A stretch of 64,000 bases of DNA, taken from contig JACKOY010000015.1 in the NCBI GenBank assembly GCA_024233935.1, positions 33,386 through 97,385 of the forward strand, given 5' to 3'. The stretch is from Spirochaetales bacterium (lineage in GTDB: Bacteria > Spirochaetota > Leptospiria > Leptospirales > Leptonemataceae). Under the pieces are notes generated by a model, which searched no databases, was not told where the DNA came from, and saw only the letters and a list, made by a program, of their open reading frames with translations. Position numbers and translations under genes: made by a program. Shown here one piece after another: positions 17,757-26,205 of this stretch; the first letter of the stretch is position 1, and each line of letters starts with the position of its first letter.

Positions 17757-18248
17757 ATGTTGCCGAACGAAACCACGAGCAGAGCGCTGCAGGCCGCGGC
17801 GGCCCTTGAACAGCAATGTTTTGCCAACGGCTGGACCAGCAAGCAGATATCGGATTCGGTTGAGTATGGCCATGCGCAGCTACTCCTCTCGGATGATTCG
17901 GGCCGCATCTTCGGTCCCTATCCGGATAGTATAACACGCCCCTCCGACATGATTTCTGGTTACCTGCTCTATTCCGCCCAACCGGGGACGCCGGTGGTCC
18001 GGGAGGTGCTCAGAATTGGTGTCGCTCCCGAACACCGCCATCGGGGCCACGCCCGGGCATTGCTGGAGGCTTTGTTTTCGCTCTGCGATTCGCATGCGCG
18101 GGTCTGGTTAGAGCTCAGTGAGGCAAACGAGGCGGCGCTGGGCCTTTACACGCGCGCCGGCTTTCAAATCGTTTCACGCCGGCCGCGCTACTACGGACAG
18201 AGCGATGCACTTCTAATGGAAAGACTTGCTTCCGGCCACGAGGCCTGA
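17757..18248 (+). CDS. rimI: GNAT acetyltransferase, RimI-like
   Basis: This is a 163-residue GNAT domain. The acetyl-CoA pyrophosphate loop reads VAPEHRHRGHARALLEAL (the RxxGxA/G motif), followed by LELSEANEAALGLYTRAGF and the RimI-typical end RPRYYGQSDALLMER. RimI acetylates the N-terminal Ala of ribosomal protein S18. A 20-residue loop (DDSGRIFGPYPDSITRPSD) is unusual. ATG 17757 gives the family length. It is divergent from the TPR gene and followed 25 bases later by the DUF1272 gene. Related protein N-acetyltransferases cannot be excluded. Confidence 0.8.
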   Translation: MLPNETTSRALQAAAALEQQCFANGWTSKQISDSVEYGHAQLLLSDDSGRIFGPYPDSITRPSDMISGYLLYSAQPGTPVVREVLRIGVAPEHRHRGHARALLEALFSLCDSHARVWLELSEANEAALGLYTRAGFQIVSRRPRYYGQSDALLMERLASGHEA

Positions 18249-18273
18249 AGCCTGCTCCCGTAGGCCCCGAGAG

Positions 18274-18582
18274 ATGCTCGAACTCCGTCCAAACTGCGAA
18301 AACTGCAACCGCGCACTGGCTCCGAACTCGCTGGAAGCGCGCATATGCAGCTATGAATGTACGTTTTGTGCCGATTGCGTGGACACGGTCCTGAAAAACG
18401 TCTGCCCGAACTGCGGAGGCGGCTTCGTGCCACGGCCCGTGCGACCGGCGCGAAACTGGAAAGGTGACAACTACCTGGGCAAGGATCCGGCGAGTACGCG
18501 AACGCGCCATCGCCCGGTTGATCCGGCGGCCCACCAAATCTTCGCGGAACCAATCGCCCGAATTGCGCCCCAGGAACGCTGA
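18274..18582 (+). CDS. DUF1272 zinc-binding protein
   Basis: This short protein (102 residues) carries seven cysteines in the DUF1272 pattern: MLELRPNCENCNRALAPNS, ICSYECTFCADC, then VCPNCGGGFVPRPVRP. DUF1272 is a compact zinc-ribbon family of unknown function, common in bacteria. The C-terminal 35 residues are an extra Arg/Pro-rich tail. The start at the MLELRPN codon is the family start. It is probably cotranscribed with rimI. Confidence 0.85.
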   Translation: MLELRPNCENCNRALAPNSLEARICSYECTFCADCVDTVLKNVCPNCGGGFVPRPVRPARNWKGDNYLGKDPASTRTRHRPVDPAAHQIFAEPIARIAPQER

Positions 18583-18670
18583 GCGAACGCACGACTTTCA
18601 GAACCTCTGAGAAAAAATCAATCGACCGATTGCCCGAGCCATGCAAGGCTTTGTCGATTCGGAGGGGGCA

Positions 18671-19048
18671 ATGTCGGGAACATTCTATCTCGCGCAGCAA
18701 ACGCAAAATGAAATTATCGTGGGACGCATCGGCGTCTACGGTCTGAAGTTTGCTCTGGTTGCCCTGGGCCTGTACCTCGCGATTCAGGCCATTTACCATT
18801 TGCCTTATCTTTCGAAATATTTTGCGCGCCCCTGGGGTATGTTGATCATTCAGGCGATCTTGCTGTGCTTCGCAGGGCTCATCGCCTACTACCAGCCTTC
18901 ATTGCGCGTCCTCAGGGCGCTTGATTTCGTGGACGAAGACAAGACCTACCTCTGGATTGATGTGGCCATCACCACCCTCGCACTGATGCGCGCGAGTCAG
19001 ATCTGGCATTTCTTTGTGCGCTACCTGGACCGCAGCACGTCGGGCTAA
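18671..19048 (+). CDS. small integral membrane protein of unknown function
   Basis: The 125-residue protein has three hydrophobic segments (about residues 25-43, 57-75 and 92-108) and a short cytoplasmic-looking tail ending LDRSTSG. I recognise no family. A GGAGGGGG directly before the ATG at 18671 makes that start better than the ATG 30 bases upstream. It is convergent with murB, six bases from its end. Function is unknown. Confidence 0.6.
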   Translation: MSGTFYLAQQTQNEIIVGRIGVYGLKFALVALGLYLAIQAIYHLPYLSKYFARPWGMLIIQAILLCFAGLIAYYQPSLRVLRALDFVDEDKTYLWIDVAITTLALMRASQIWHFFVRYLDRSTSG

Positions 19049-19053
19049 GGGTT

Positions 19054-20109
19054 CTACGGAGCAGGACCAACAAAAACCGGCTCCGGTGCAAGGGTGATGC
19101 CAAAGCGTCCCTGAACACGTTCGATAATCGTGCGTGCAAACTCACGCAGTTCATGGCTGGAGGCGCGATCGTAGTTGACGATTGCGAGAGCGTGCTTTTC
19201 GGAGAGGCCCACGGCGCCCGAGCGCTGCCCGCGTTTGAAACCCGCCTTTTCAATCAACCAGGCGGCGGGAATCTTTATGCCGTCGGCTGTGTCGAAGTGG
19301 GGCACGGCGTCGGCCGCAAGGCCAGCCCGTTCAAGAAGGGCGACCCACTCCTGTTTGCTTACCACGGGATTCAAAAAAAAAGAACCGCACGAAACACTCA
19401 TCGGGTCGTCGGGATCAATGACCATTCCCTTGCTACGGCGGGTCTTGAGCACCGTCGCCCGGACACGAGCCAGATCGTCCGTGGAGTCGGCCCCCAGTTC
19501 CCGACTGAGTTCGCCGTAACGTAAATTACAGCGCCCGCCTGGCGCGAGCCGAAAGCGCACGGCCGTCACGATGAAACGACCGGTTGCCTGCTTCTTGAAA
19601 AGACTCGTCCGGTAAGCAAATTCACACTGCTGATTTTTCAACTCGCGCAGCCGCTCTTCTTCGAGGTCGTAGACCAGAACCGAATCAATGGTCTCACTGA
19701 CTTCCTGACCGTAGGCGCCTACGTTTTGAATGGGTGTGGCGCCGACCCGGCCCGGAATCCCGGACAGACACTCGATGCCGCTCCAACCCCGATCGACGGC
19801 GTACTTCACAAATCGGTCCCACTCTTCACCGGCCTGAACTTCGACCAGAATCTGCCCGGGGGACTCCTCAAGAATTGAGATCCCCCGATTGGCAATCGCC
19901 AGGACCAATCCATCAAAACCGGAATCTTCGAAGATAATGTTGGAGCCGCCACCCAGAATCACAAAGGGCAGGCCCTCACTCTGTGCATTGTGCAGGGCGT
20001 CGACCAGCGCATCAACGCTTTCAGCCTCACAGAAATACCGGGCCGGTCCGCCGATGCGGATCGTGGTCCGGTCACCCAGGGGCACGGCGCTCTTGAGCTT
20101 TTCACTCAA
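19054..20109 (-). CDS. murB: UDP-N-acetylenolpyruvoylglucosamine reductase
   Basis: MurB reduces UDP-GlcNAc-enolpyruvate to UDP-MurNAc in peptidoglycan synthesis, using FAD and NADPH. The 351-residue protein shows TTIRIGGPARYF, VILGGGSNIIF, the glycine-rich IPGRVGATPIQNVGAYGQE, the type I loop YRTSLFKK, and the catalytic Ser region VSCGSFFLNP. The start is taken as TTG at 20109, which overlaps the mazG stop by eight bases, so translation is probably coupled. A nine-base T run lies in the SFF codons (19373-19381). Confidence 0.9.
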   Translation of the reverse strand: MSEKLKSAVPLGDRTTIRIGGPARYFCEAESVDALVDALHNAQSEGLPFVILGGGSNIIFEDSGFDGLVLAIANRGISILEESPGQILVEVQAGEEWDRFVKYAVDRGWSGIECLSGIPGRVGATPIQNVGAYGQEVSETIDSVLVYDLEEERLRELKNQQCEFAYRTSLFKKQATGRFIVTAVRFRLAPGGRCNLRYGELSRELGADSTDDLARVRATVLKTRRSKGMVIDPDDPMSVSCGSFFLNPVVSKQEWVALLERAGLAADAVPHFDTADGIKIPAAWLIEKAGFKRGQRSGAVGLSEKHALAIVNYDRASSHELREFARTIIERVQGRFGITLAPEPVFVGPAP

Positions 20110-20953
20110 GGCTACGTCCGGCCGAGCTGCCCGCCGACGATACGCGCACACTGTTCCAGTAAGAATCCAACTCGGCCAGAGTGTGGCTGGCAAAATCCCG
20201 ACCGCTCTCGCGCACCTGATCTTCCACCTCCTGAAAGCGCGCGATGAACTTCCGCACGCTGCGGGCCAGGCTCAGCTCAGCATTCAATTCCAGGTGGCGC
20301 GCGATGTTTACGACCGTAAAGAGTACGTCCCCGAGTTCTTCTTCCAGTCGCTCCCGGGATTGGTTTTCAGACAACGCCGCCTTCAATTCGTCGATTTCCT
20401 CTTCGAGTTTCGCAAAAACGGGCCCGACTTCGGGCCAGTCGAAGCCTGCCTTCGCGGCCCGGGACTGAACTTTGTGAGAGCGTAGCAATGCCGGCAGATG
20501 GAGCGCTGTTTTTTCTTCGAGCATACGCCCGGTGCTGACCTGCCCGCCTTTTTCCTGGGCCTTAATCTGCTCCCAGTTTTTCAGAATTTCATCGACGCCC
20601 GAAACCTCACGCCCCGCGAAAACGTGCGGATGGCGGCGCACGAGTTTGTCTGAAACGATGCGGGCGACATCTTCCAATGCGAAATGGCCGGACTCCTCGG
20701 CCAGGCGCGCGTAGAAAAAGACAAGGAAAAGCACGTCCCCGAGCTCTTCGCGCATGTGGTCGTGATCGACCCGATCCACGGCCTCAATCAGTTCGTGCGC
20801 TTCTTCAAGCAGATGCTCGCGCATGCTTGAAAAGTCCTGGGCTCGATCCCAGTCGCAACCACCCGGCTCCCGCAGGCGCCGTACAATCTCTTTCAGGCGA
20901 AGCAGCTCTTGCATGTGTAACTGTCCTGGACCCGTGATCTTTTTGGTCGACAC
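20102..20953 (-). CDS. mazG: nucleoside triphosphate pyrophosphohydrolase MazG
   Basis: This is a 283-residue protein with two MazG domains. Domain 1 has CDWDRAQDFSSMREHLLEEAHELIEAV and the metal motif EELGDVLF (about residue 70). Domain 2 repeats this with EEEIDELKAA and EEELGDVLFTVVNIAR (about residue 205). MazG hydrolyses NTPs to NMP and pyrophosphate, cleaning aberrant nucleotides. The first ATG is used, although one 13 codons later would also fit. It is the first gene of a mazG-murB pair with overlapping ends. Confidence 0.93.
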   Translation of the reverse strand: MSTKKITGPGQLHMQELLRLKEIVRRLREPGGCDWDRAQDFSSMREHLLEEAHELIEAVDRVDHDHMREELGDVLFLVFFYARLAEESGHFALEDVARIVSDKLVRRHPHVFAGREVSGVDEILKNWEQIKAQEKGGQVSTGRMLEEKTALHLPALLRSHKVQSRAAKAGFDWPEVGPVFAKLEEEIDELKAALSENQSRERLEEELGDVLFTVVNIARHLELNAELSLARSVRKFIARFQEVEDQVRESGRDFASHTLAELDSYWNSVRVSSAGSSAGRSLE

Positions 20954-20991
20954 CGCAATCGCCGCGTCGGAACTTTCACAGGGGGCATGTT

Positions 20992-21486
20992 ATGTTCAAG
21001 AAGCTCATTCATGGCGGCAATTCCTTTATCGTCGACATGCAGGAGCAGAGCACCGGCTTCCACTGCCTGCTCCAGGAAGAAGGCAAATCCGATCTGTCTG
21101 TGCCGGTAGAGGAATTTCGCATTACCGGCCCGGACTCATTTTCGATCCGCACCCACGATTACGAGGAGCACGGCCGTTTTCAGATCGAAGGCGATACGGT
21201 CTATTTGCACCTCCGTGGTCATACCTACGTGCTACGTGAGGTTCTGACCGGTGCAAGTGCCACAGAAGCAGAGTCAGCCCATCGGAGCCCCATGCCCGGC
21301 AAGGTGCAGCGCGTCCTGGTAGCCGCTGGGGATACCGTCACAGAAGGTCAGACCCTGATTGTGGTGGAAGCCATGAAGATGGAAAACGCAATCAAAGCGA
21401 CCCACGGCGGGACCGTAAAATCGGTGCACTGCGGAGAGGGAGAAATCGTCGATCCGGAGACCATTCTGGTCGAGATCGAGCCCTGA
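20992..21486 (+). CDS. biotin carboxyl carrier domain protein
   Basis: This is a 164-residue acyl-CoA carboxylase-type carrier. The biotin site is VVEAMKMENAI (Lys in AMKM, about residue 127) within a lipoyl/biotin fold, and the prolines of HRSPMPGKVQRVLV mark its start. The N-terminal 90 residues form an extra domain as in propionyl/methylcrotonyl-CoA carboxylase alpha C-termini and oxaloacetate decarboxylase gamma-type fragments. No biotin carboxylase or carboxyltransferase gene is adjacent, so the partner enzymes lie elsewhere. It is divergent from mazG. Confidence 0.85.
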   Translation: MFKKLIHGGNSFIVDMQEQSTGFHCLLQEEGKSDLSVPVEEFRITGPDSFSIRTHDYEEHGRFQIEGDTVYLHLRGHTYVLREVLTGASATEAESAHRSPMPGKVQRVLVAAGDTVTEGQTLIVVEAMKMENAIKATHGGTVKSVHCGEGEIVDPETILVEIEP

Positions 21487-21493
21487 ACGGGGC

Positions 21494-21646
21494 CTACTTC
21501 TTGCCTTTGAGTTCCCGCAACATCATCTGACGGCGCAGGAAGCGTTCCCGGGCGTTCAGAGTGTTCCATTCCCGCTTCAGCTCCTTGGAGTTAGAGCCAC
21601 GGGCCAGGGAATAGCGATTGATGAGCTTGGCGGTCTTCTCGTTCAC
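21494..21646 (-). CDS. small basic protein downstream of nadB
   Basis: This 50-codon frame encodes a Lys/Arg-rich helical protein: VNEKTAKLINRYSLARG, SNSKELKREWNTLN, ARERFLRRQMMLRELKGKK. The sequence has clear protein character (amphipathic, few rare residues) and no competing frame. It begins 31 bases after nadB ends, on the same strand. The start is a GTG at 21646; the frame continues upstream as RTLPAV, so a non-standard earlier start is possible. I recognise no domain. It could be a nucleic-acid-binding or ribosome-associated peptide, but that is a guess from charge alone. Confidence 0.5.
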   Translation of the reverse strand: MNEKTAKLINRYSLARGSNSKELKREWNTLNARERFLRRQMMLRELKGKK

Positions 21647-21677
21647 CGCTGGCAGAGTCCGAAAGCCCCCCGGACAG

Positions 21678-23309
21678 TCAACCCGGTTTCGGTTCGAGGA
21701 TAAAGGGATGGGTGGAGCGGCTGAGCACAGTGTACTGCCGGGAGGGGTTCCGGTTTTCCGGGTAATCGGTGCTGAAATGCAGACCCCGGCTCTCCCGACG
21801 TTCCAGGGCCGATTCGGTGATCAGGCGGGCCACCAGCGCCAGATTGCGCAGTTCCAGGATCTTGTTCTGGATGGTGGTTCGCCGGTAGAAGTCCCGGATT
21901 TCTTCGTGCAGAAGAACGATGCGCCGTAGCGCCCGGTGCAGGCGCAGGTTCGAGCGCACGATGCCGACGTAGTCCCACATGATCTTTTTGATCTCGTCGT
22001 AGTTGTGCTTTACCAGGATCCATTCTTCCGCGTTCTGCAGGCCGTCCTTTTGCCAGTGTTTCACCGGAGCCTCCCGGGCCGAAGGCTCCGGCCGGGCCGC
22101 AAGGCCTTCCGCGATGCGGGCCGCAAACACCAACCCCTCCAGAAGGCTATTGGAAGCCAGACGGTTACCGCCGTGCACGCCGGTGCAGGCGGTCTCTCCC
22201 AGAGCATAGAGGCCTTCCAGATTGGTCTTTCCCTGAAGGTCGGTCAGAACGCCGCCGCACATATAATGAGCAGCCGGCACCACCGGAATTAGATCGCGCG
22301 AGATGTCGATACCATGGTCCAGACAGTAGGCAAAAATATTCGGGAAGTGGCCCATGAGTTCTTCGCGGGTAGAGTGACGCGCGTCCAGCCAGACGTGTCT
22401 GGCTCCGGTTCGCTTCAGTTCGGCGTCGATCGCCCTGGCCACAATGTCGCGGGGCGCCAGTTCCCCACGCTCGTCGTAGCGATCCATGAACCGATTTTTT
22501 TCCGGGTCGAGCAGCTTCGCGCCAAAACCCCGCAAAGCCTCCGTGATTAGAAACGTCCGACGCGCGCCACGCTCAAAAAGCGCGGTCGGATGGAACTGGT
22601 AGAATTCCATGTTGGCAATGTTGGCGCCGGCCCGGAACGCCAGCGCCACGCCATCGCCGGTGGCCACTTCCGGGTTGGTGTTGTGCAGATACACCTGACC
22701 GGCCCCACCCGTGCCCAGTATGGTTGCCCGCGCCCGAACGATAAAAATATCCCAGGTTTCCCGGTCATAGATATACGCGCCAAAGCAGCGCGGTCTGTCG
22801 GCTCCAGGGCCATTTTCGAGATGATAGCGGGTGATGAGTTCGACGGCGACGTGATAATCGAGCACCCGCAGACCACGATCGCGCACTGCCTGCCAGAGCA
22901 CCTGCTCGACTTCGTGACCGGTCAGGTCGCCGGCATGTACGATGCGGTTCTGGCTGTGGCCGCCTTCGCGTCCTAAATGCAGACGACCGCTTGCATCCCT
23001 TTCGAATTTCGCGCCGAGTTCCATGAGACGCCGCACGTGCGACGGCCCCTCGGTGACCAGAGCGCGCACGGCTTCTTCGTCGCACAGGCCAGCGCCGGCA
23101 TCCATCGTGTCTTTGAGGTGGCTTTCAAAGGAGTCGCTTTCTGCGAGCACCGAAGCAATCCCACCCTGGGCCCAACTTGTGCTGGCGTCGCTCACGGCGG
23201 CCTTGGTTACAATCAGAACCTCCCCCTGGTCCGCGAGCAAGAGGGCGGTGTAGAGACCCGAAATGCCACTGCCGAGGATCAGAAATTCAACATCGATCAC
23301 TCGACTCAT
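21678..23309 (-). CDS. nadB: L-aspartate oxidase
   Basis: NadB oxidises L-aspartate to iminoaspartate, the first step of de novo NAD synthesis. The 543-residue flavoprotein begins with the FAD loop FLILGSGISGLYTALLLA and shows SWAQGGIASVL, the active-site region EFYQFHPTALF, RGFGAKLLD, the Arg-containing PAAHYMCGGVLTD and the HGGNRLASNSLLEGL strand. nadA and nadC are not in the window. It follows the S41 peptidase gene by nine bases, so the two are probably cotranscribed. Confidence 0.95.
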   Translation of the reverse strand: MSRVIDVEFLILGSGISGLYTALLLADQGEVLIVTKAAVSDASTSWAQGGIASVLAESDSFESHLKDTMDAGAGLCDEEAVRALVTEGPSHVRRLMELGAKFERDASGRLHLGREGGHSQNRIVHAGDLTGHEVEQVLWQAVRDRGLRVLDYHVAVELITRYHLENGPGADRPRCFGAYIYDRETWDIFIVRARATILGTGGAGQVYLHNTNPEVATGDGVALAFRAGANIANMEFYQFHPTALFERGARRTFLITEALRGFGAKLLDPEKNRFMDRYDERGELAPRDIVARAIDAELKRTGARHVWLDARHSTREELMGHFPNIFAYCLDHGIDISRDLIPVVPAAHYMCGGVLTDLQGKTNLEGLYALGETACTGVHGGNRLASNSLLEGLVFAARIAEGLAARPEPSAREAPVKHWQKDGLQNAEEWILVKHNYDEIKKIMWDYVGIVRSNLRLHRALRRIVLLHEEIRDFYRRTTIQNKILELRNLALVARLITESALERRESRGLHFSTDYPENRNPSRQYTVLSRSTHPFILEPKPG

Positions 23310-23318
23310 CGCGTGCGC

Positions 23319-25163
23319 TCAGGGGCCGGAAGGTCGCGGACTACTTTCCAGCGCCCCAAAAAAGGGCAGTGCACGAACCAGCATGTAGTCGGTCTTCAGG
23401 GCATCGTTACGATGTTGCTGGATGTAGCGCTCGGCAGCGGCGCCGTTCGTGGTGGCGGCCCGAATACGCGCTACCCAGGCGCTACGAGCCGGGTCGTCTT
23501 CACGCTCCACCAACTCCGGCAAGTGCTTCCACATGTCTTCCTCGCGGAAACGCGGCGGGAAGCTATTGTCCTCTTCCGAGGAAATCGCGATGTCGGGAAC
23601 AACGCCGTGAACCTGAATCGTATAACCCCGGGGCGCATAATAACGCGCCGACGTGAGCTTAATGAGAACCGAACCGAGCGGGTTGATGCCCTGGACCGTG
23701 GCCTTGCCGAAACTACGCTCACCTACAATCAAGCCCACATTGTGGTCCATCAAAGCCGAACCGACAATCTCGCTTGCGGAAGCGGAACCGGAATCAATCA
23801 TGATGATGATCGGTAAGCCCGTGATTGCGGCCGGTCGCTCGGTGCGCTCGACGCTGAACTCTCCAGCGCCGCGGACCTGCACGACCACTTCGTTGGGGGG
23901 CAGAAATAGGTCCGAAACGGCCACCGCTTCGGGCAGGAATCCCCCCGGGTTCCCGCGCAGATCAATCACCAATCCGTCCAGAGAACCACCAGCCTCTTGC
24001 AACAGCTTTTCGTACTCTTCGAGAATCAGGGTTGATGTGGCTTTATTCACATAGAGAAACGATGAGACTTTGATGACGCCAATCTTGCGGTTCCCGACCA
24101 GACTCGCGTCCATGTTCTGGGATGTGATGAGCCGGGAAGAAACCGCAGTCTGAACAATAACGCCCCGCGTAATCGGGATCTCAAGCACCCGCAATTCGGT
24201 GGTTCGTTCTACTTCAAGCACGACCGTTGTTTCACGCGGCCCGCGAATACGAGCGACAACATCCGAAAGCGGCAGATTCTCGATGGAGATCTGATCGACG
24301 CGACGGATGATGTCCCCTGCCCTGAGGCCTGCCATCAGGGCAGGCGAACCAGGCAACGGTGTTTCAACGATGACATCCTGCTGACCGCCCCCCCTGAGCA
24401 GCGCTCCAATACCCTCGAAGGTGGAATCCTCCGCCTCCTCACGCATTCGATTCCAGGATTCACGATCAAGCACGGAACTGTGCGGATCCATGGCCTGCAA
24501 AAAGCCATTGGCCGCCGCAAAGAAAACGTGTTTCATCGCAAAGGGATCGTCTTTGTAGGGGTCCTGACCGCGATAGCTCTCGGGAAGCTGGCTGTAGGAG
24601 TCCTTGTTCAGTTCGATCCAGGTGAGCACTTTCTCGAAGTCCTCGCGACCGAAGGTCATGCTGTCCCATGCCTGCTCGATAAAACGTTGGGTCGCCTGGT
24701 CCTTTTCGCGCTGGCGGGTTGCCTCCTGGGCACGCTGAGCGGGCGTCATCGCCTCCTGACGGGCGCGTTCCTCGGACTGAAGGCGGTCGACGCGCTCCTG
24801 CCATCGGGGATAATCGGGAACAAATATGACGTAGGAATCGTTGGCCGAAAGAGTGATTGCACGCCCCGGCATCACCCGCTCGGCTCCCAGCAGACGGGCT
24901 CGATTCTCATAGAATTCACGGCTCATGAAAAACAAACTGTGCGGCAACGAACGCAGGGCCGCCTCGGAAGCGCCGATAAAAGAGCGGCTGCGATTGATGT
25001 TCTCCCGATCGAAGTAGTTCTCCAGGGCGTACTCGACAACCCGGTAGAAGGCGCGCGCATCGAAGTCGTCCGGAACGGACGGAGATTCCGCGCGCTCGCA
25101 GCCACAGAAAGATACGTAGAGGATGAGGAATAAACCGATTGCAATACGGGGTGACTTAAGCAC
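23319..25163 (-). CDS. ctpA: S41 family C-terminal processing peptidase, lipoprotein
   Basis: The 614-residue product starts with a lipoprotein signal (IAIGLFLILYVSFCGC, then ERAESPS). It has a long N-terminal helical part, a PDZ domain (FEGIGALL, GLRAGDIIRRVDQ) and the S41 catalytic domain. The Ser is in DSGSASASEIVGSAL and the Lys in ERSFGKATVQ, giving the Ser/Lys dyad of tail-specific proteases that trim or degrade periplasmic proteins. GTG 25163 is chosen since it starts the signal peptide. The tail-specific N-terminus (YDDPHS-like region AMDPHSSVL) is intact. Confidence 0.88.
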   Translation of the reverse strand: MLKSPRIAIGLFLILYVSFCGCERAESPSVPDDFDARAFYRVVEYALENYFDRENINRSRSFIGASEAALRSLPHSLFFMSREFYENRARLLGAERVMPGRAITLSANDSYVIFVPDYPRWQERVDRLQSEERARQEAMTPAQRAQEATRQREKDQATQRFIEQAWDSMTFGREDFEKVLTWIELNKDSYSQLPESYRGQDPYKDDPFAMKHVFFAAANGFLQAMDPHSSVLDRESWNRMREEAEDSTFEGIGALLRGGGQQDVIVETPLPGSPALMAGLRAGDIIRRVDQISIENLPLSDVVARIRGPRETTVVLEVERTTELRVLEIPITRGVIVQTAVSSRLITSQNMDASLVGNRKIGVIKVSSFLYVNKATSTLILEEYEKLLQEAGGSLDGLVIDLRGNPGGFLPEAVAVSDLFLPPNEVVVQVRGAGEFSVERTERPAAITGLPIIIMIDSGSASASEIVGSALMDHNVGLIVGERSFGKATVQGINPLGSVLIKLTSARYYAPRGYTIQVHGVVPDIAISSEEDNSFPPRFREEDMWKHLPELVEREDDPARSAWVARIRAATTNGAAAERYIQQHRNDALKTDYMLVRALPFFGALESSPRPSGP

Positions 25164-25281
25164 TGATACCGCCCTGGCTGCGTGTTGTGGATCGGGGCCC
25201 AGGCAGAGACGATTCTGCGACGCCTTCCCGTAATGGGAAGAGAGCCGGACCGATACTCCTGGCACGCCCGAGTAATGGACG

Positions 25282-26199
25282 ATGAAGCGGAGTTTCCTGT
25301 CGATATTTTTTATTCTAATATGTGCCTGCCGGTCCCCGGAGTACCAGCAACGCCCGTATTACGACCTCTATGACGAGGCCGTGAATCTGTACTTTAAGGC
25401 GCCGCGCGATGCTGAAGGCGCCATCAACGTTCTGCGCGAAGGGTGCCGGCGAAACCTGGATCTGCAGGATGTCACCTGCTACAATCTCGGAGTGCTCCTG
25501 GAAATCGACGGAAAGACCCAGGAGGCCCGGGAGGCGTACGAACAAGCCCGGCAACTAAATCCGCACCCGCTGTATCTGGCCGCCCTGCGGGCCCTGGACC
25601 CTGGCAGCCATCCACCGGAGAACCGCTACGGGCAGGAACTCCTGAGAATGATCGGATTCTGTCGCGAGGGTCGCCCGCGCGACGCATTACGGGTCATGGA
25701 ACGTCTGGTTGCCCTGCAGGCGGACGAAGCCAACGGTGTGCGGCTGAACCAGGAGCAGTTCGCCCAGCCTTTCTTTGCCGAATGCCTGGCGGACCAGCCG
25801 GCTTACGGAGTACTGCTGGCGGGCCTGCCTCCTGGAGGCAGCCTGGAGCAGACAATCGTACGACTCCGGGCCGCCCACGACGAGTTCCACAATTTATGGG
25901 ATATGGAATCCTACTTTCGGGGCCTCCAGAACCGGCGGGGACAGTCGACCCATGCACTGACGGCCGCCTGGGATGTCGTGCTCGAACAGGCCGGGTCAGG
26001 CAACGCCGCGGCGACCGCGGGGGGACTGCGAACCTTTTTCGCCAGACTGGAGGCTTTCCCGGCGGCAAACGACCAGGAACGGGAGATGAAGACGGCCATG
26101 CGACGGGCAGCGGCGATTCTGGTGAGCAGAGATCCGTATTTTCACAGGGTCCGGGGCGCGGGCGCAGTTCAGGCCTTAATCTCTCCCCTGTTGAGGTAA
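25282..26199 (+). CDS. TPR-like lipoprotein of unknown function
   Basis: The 305-residue product has a signal peptide with lipobox FILICAC at residues 10-16, then PYYDLYDEAVNLY and TPR-like helices (ATCYNLGVLLEIDGKTQEAREAYEQARQLNP region, about residues 55-95). The C-terminal 170 residues are helical without a recognised family. It is likely anchored in the inner or outer membrane facing the periplasm. The gene ends six bases before the GTPase gene, which points to one operon. It is divergent from ctpA. Confidence 0.7.
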   Translation: MKRSFLSIFFILICACRSPEYQQRPYYDLYDEAVNLYFKAPRDAEGAINVLREGCRRNLDLQDVTCYNLGVLLEIDGKTQEAREAYEQARQLNPHPLYLAALRALDPGSHPPENRYGQELLRMIGFCREGRPRDALRVMERLVALQADEANGVRLNQEQFAQPFFAECLADQPAYGVLLAGLPPGGSLEQTIVRLRAAHDEFHNLWDMESYFRGLQNRRGQSTHALTAAWDVVLEQAGSGNAAATAGGLRTFFARLEAFPAANDQEREMKTAMRRAAAILVSRDPYFHRVRGAGAVQALISPLLR

Positions 26200-26205
26200 T
26201 ATTGT

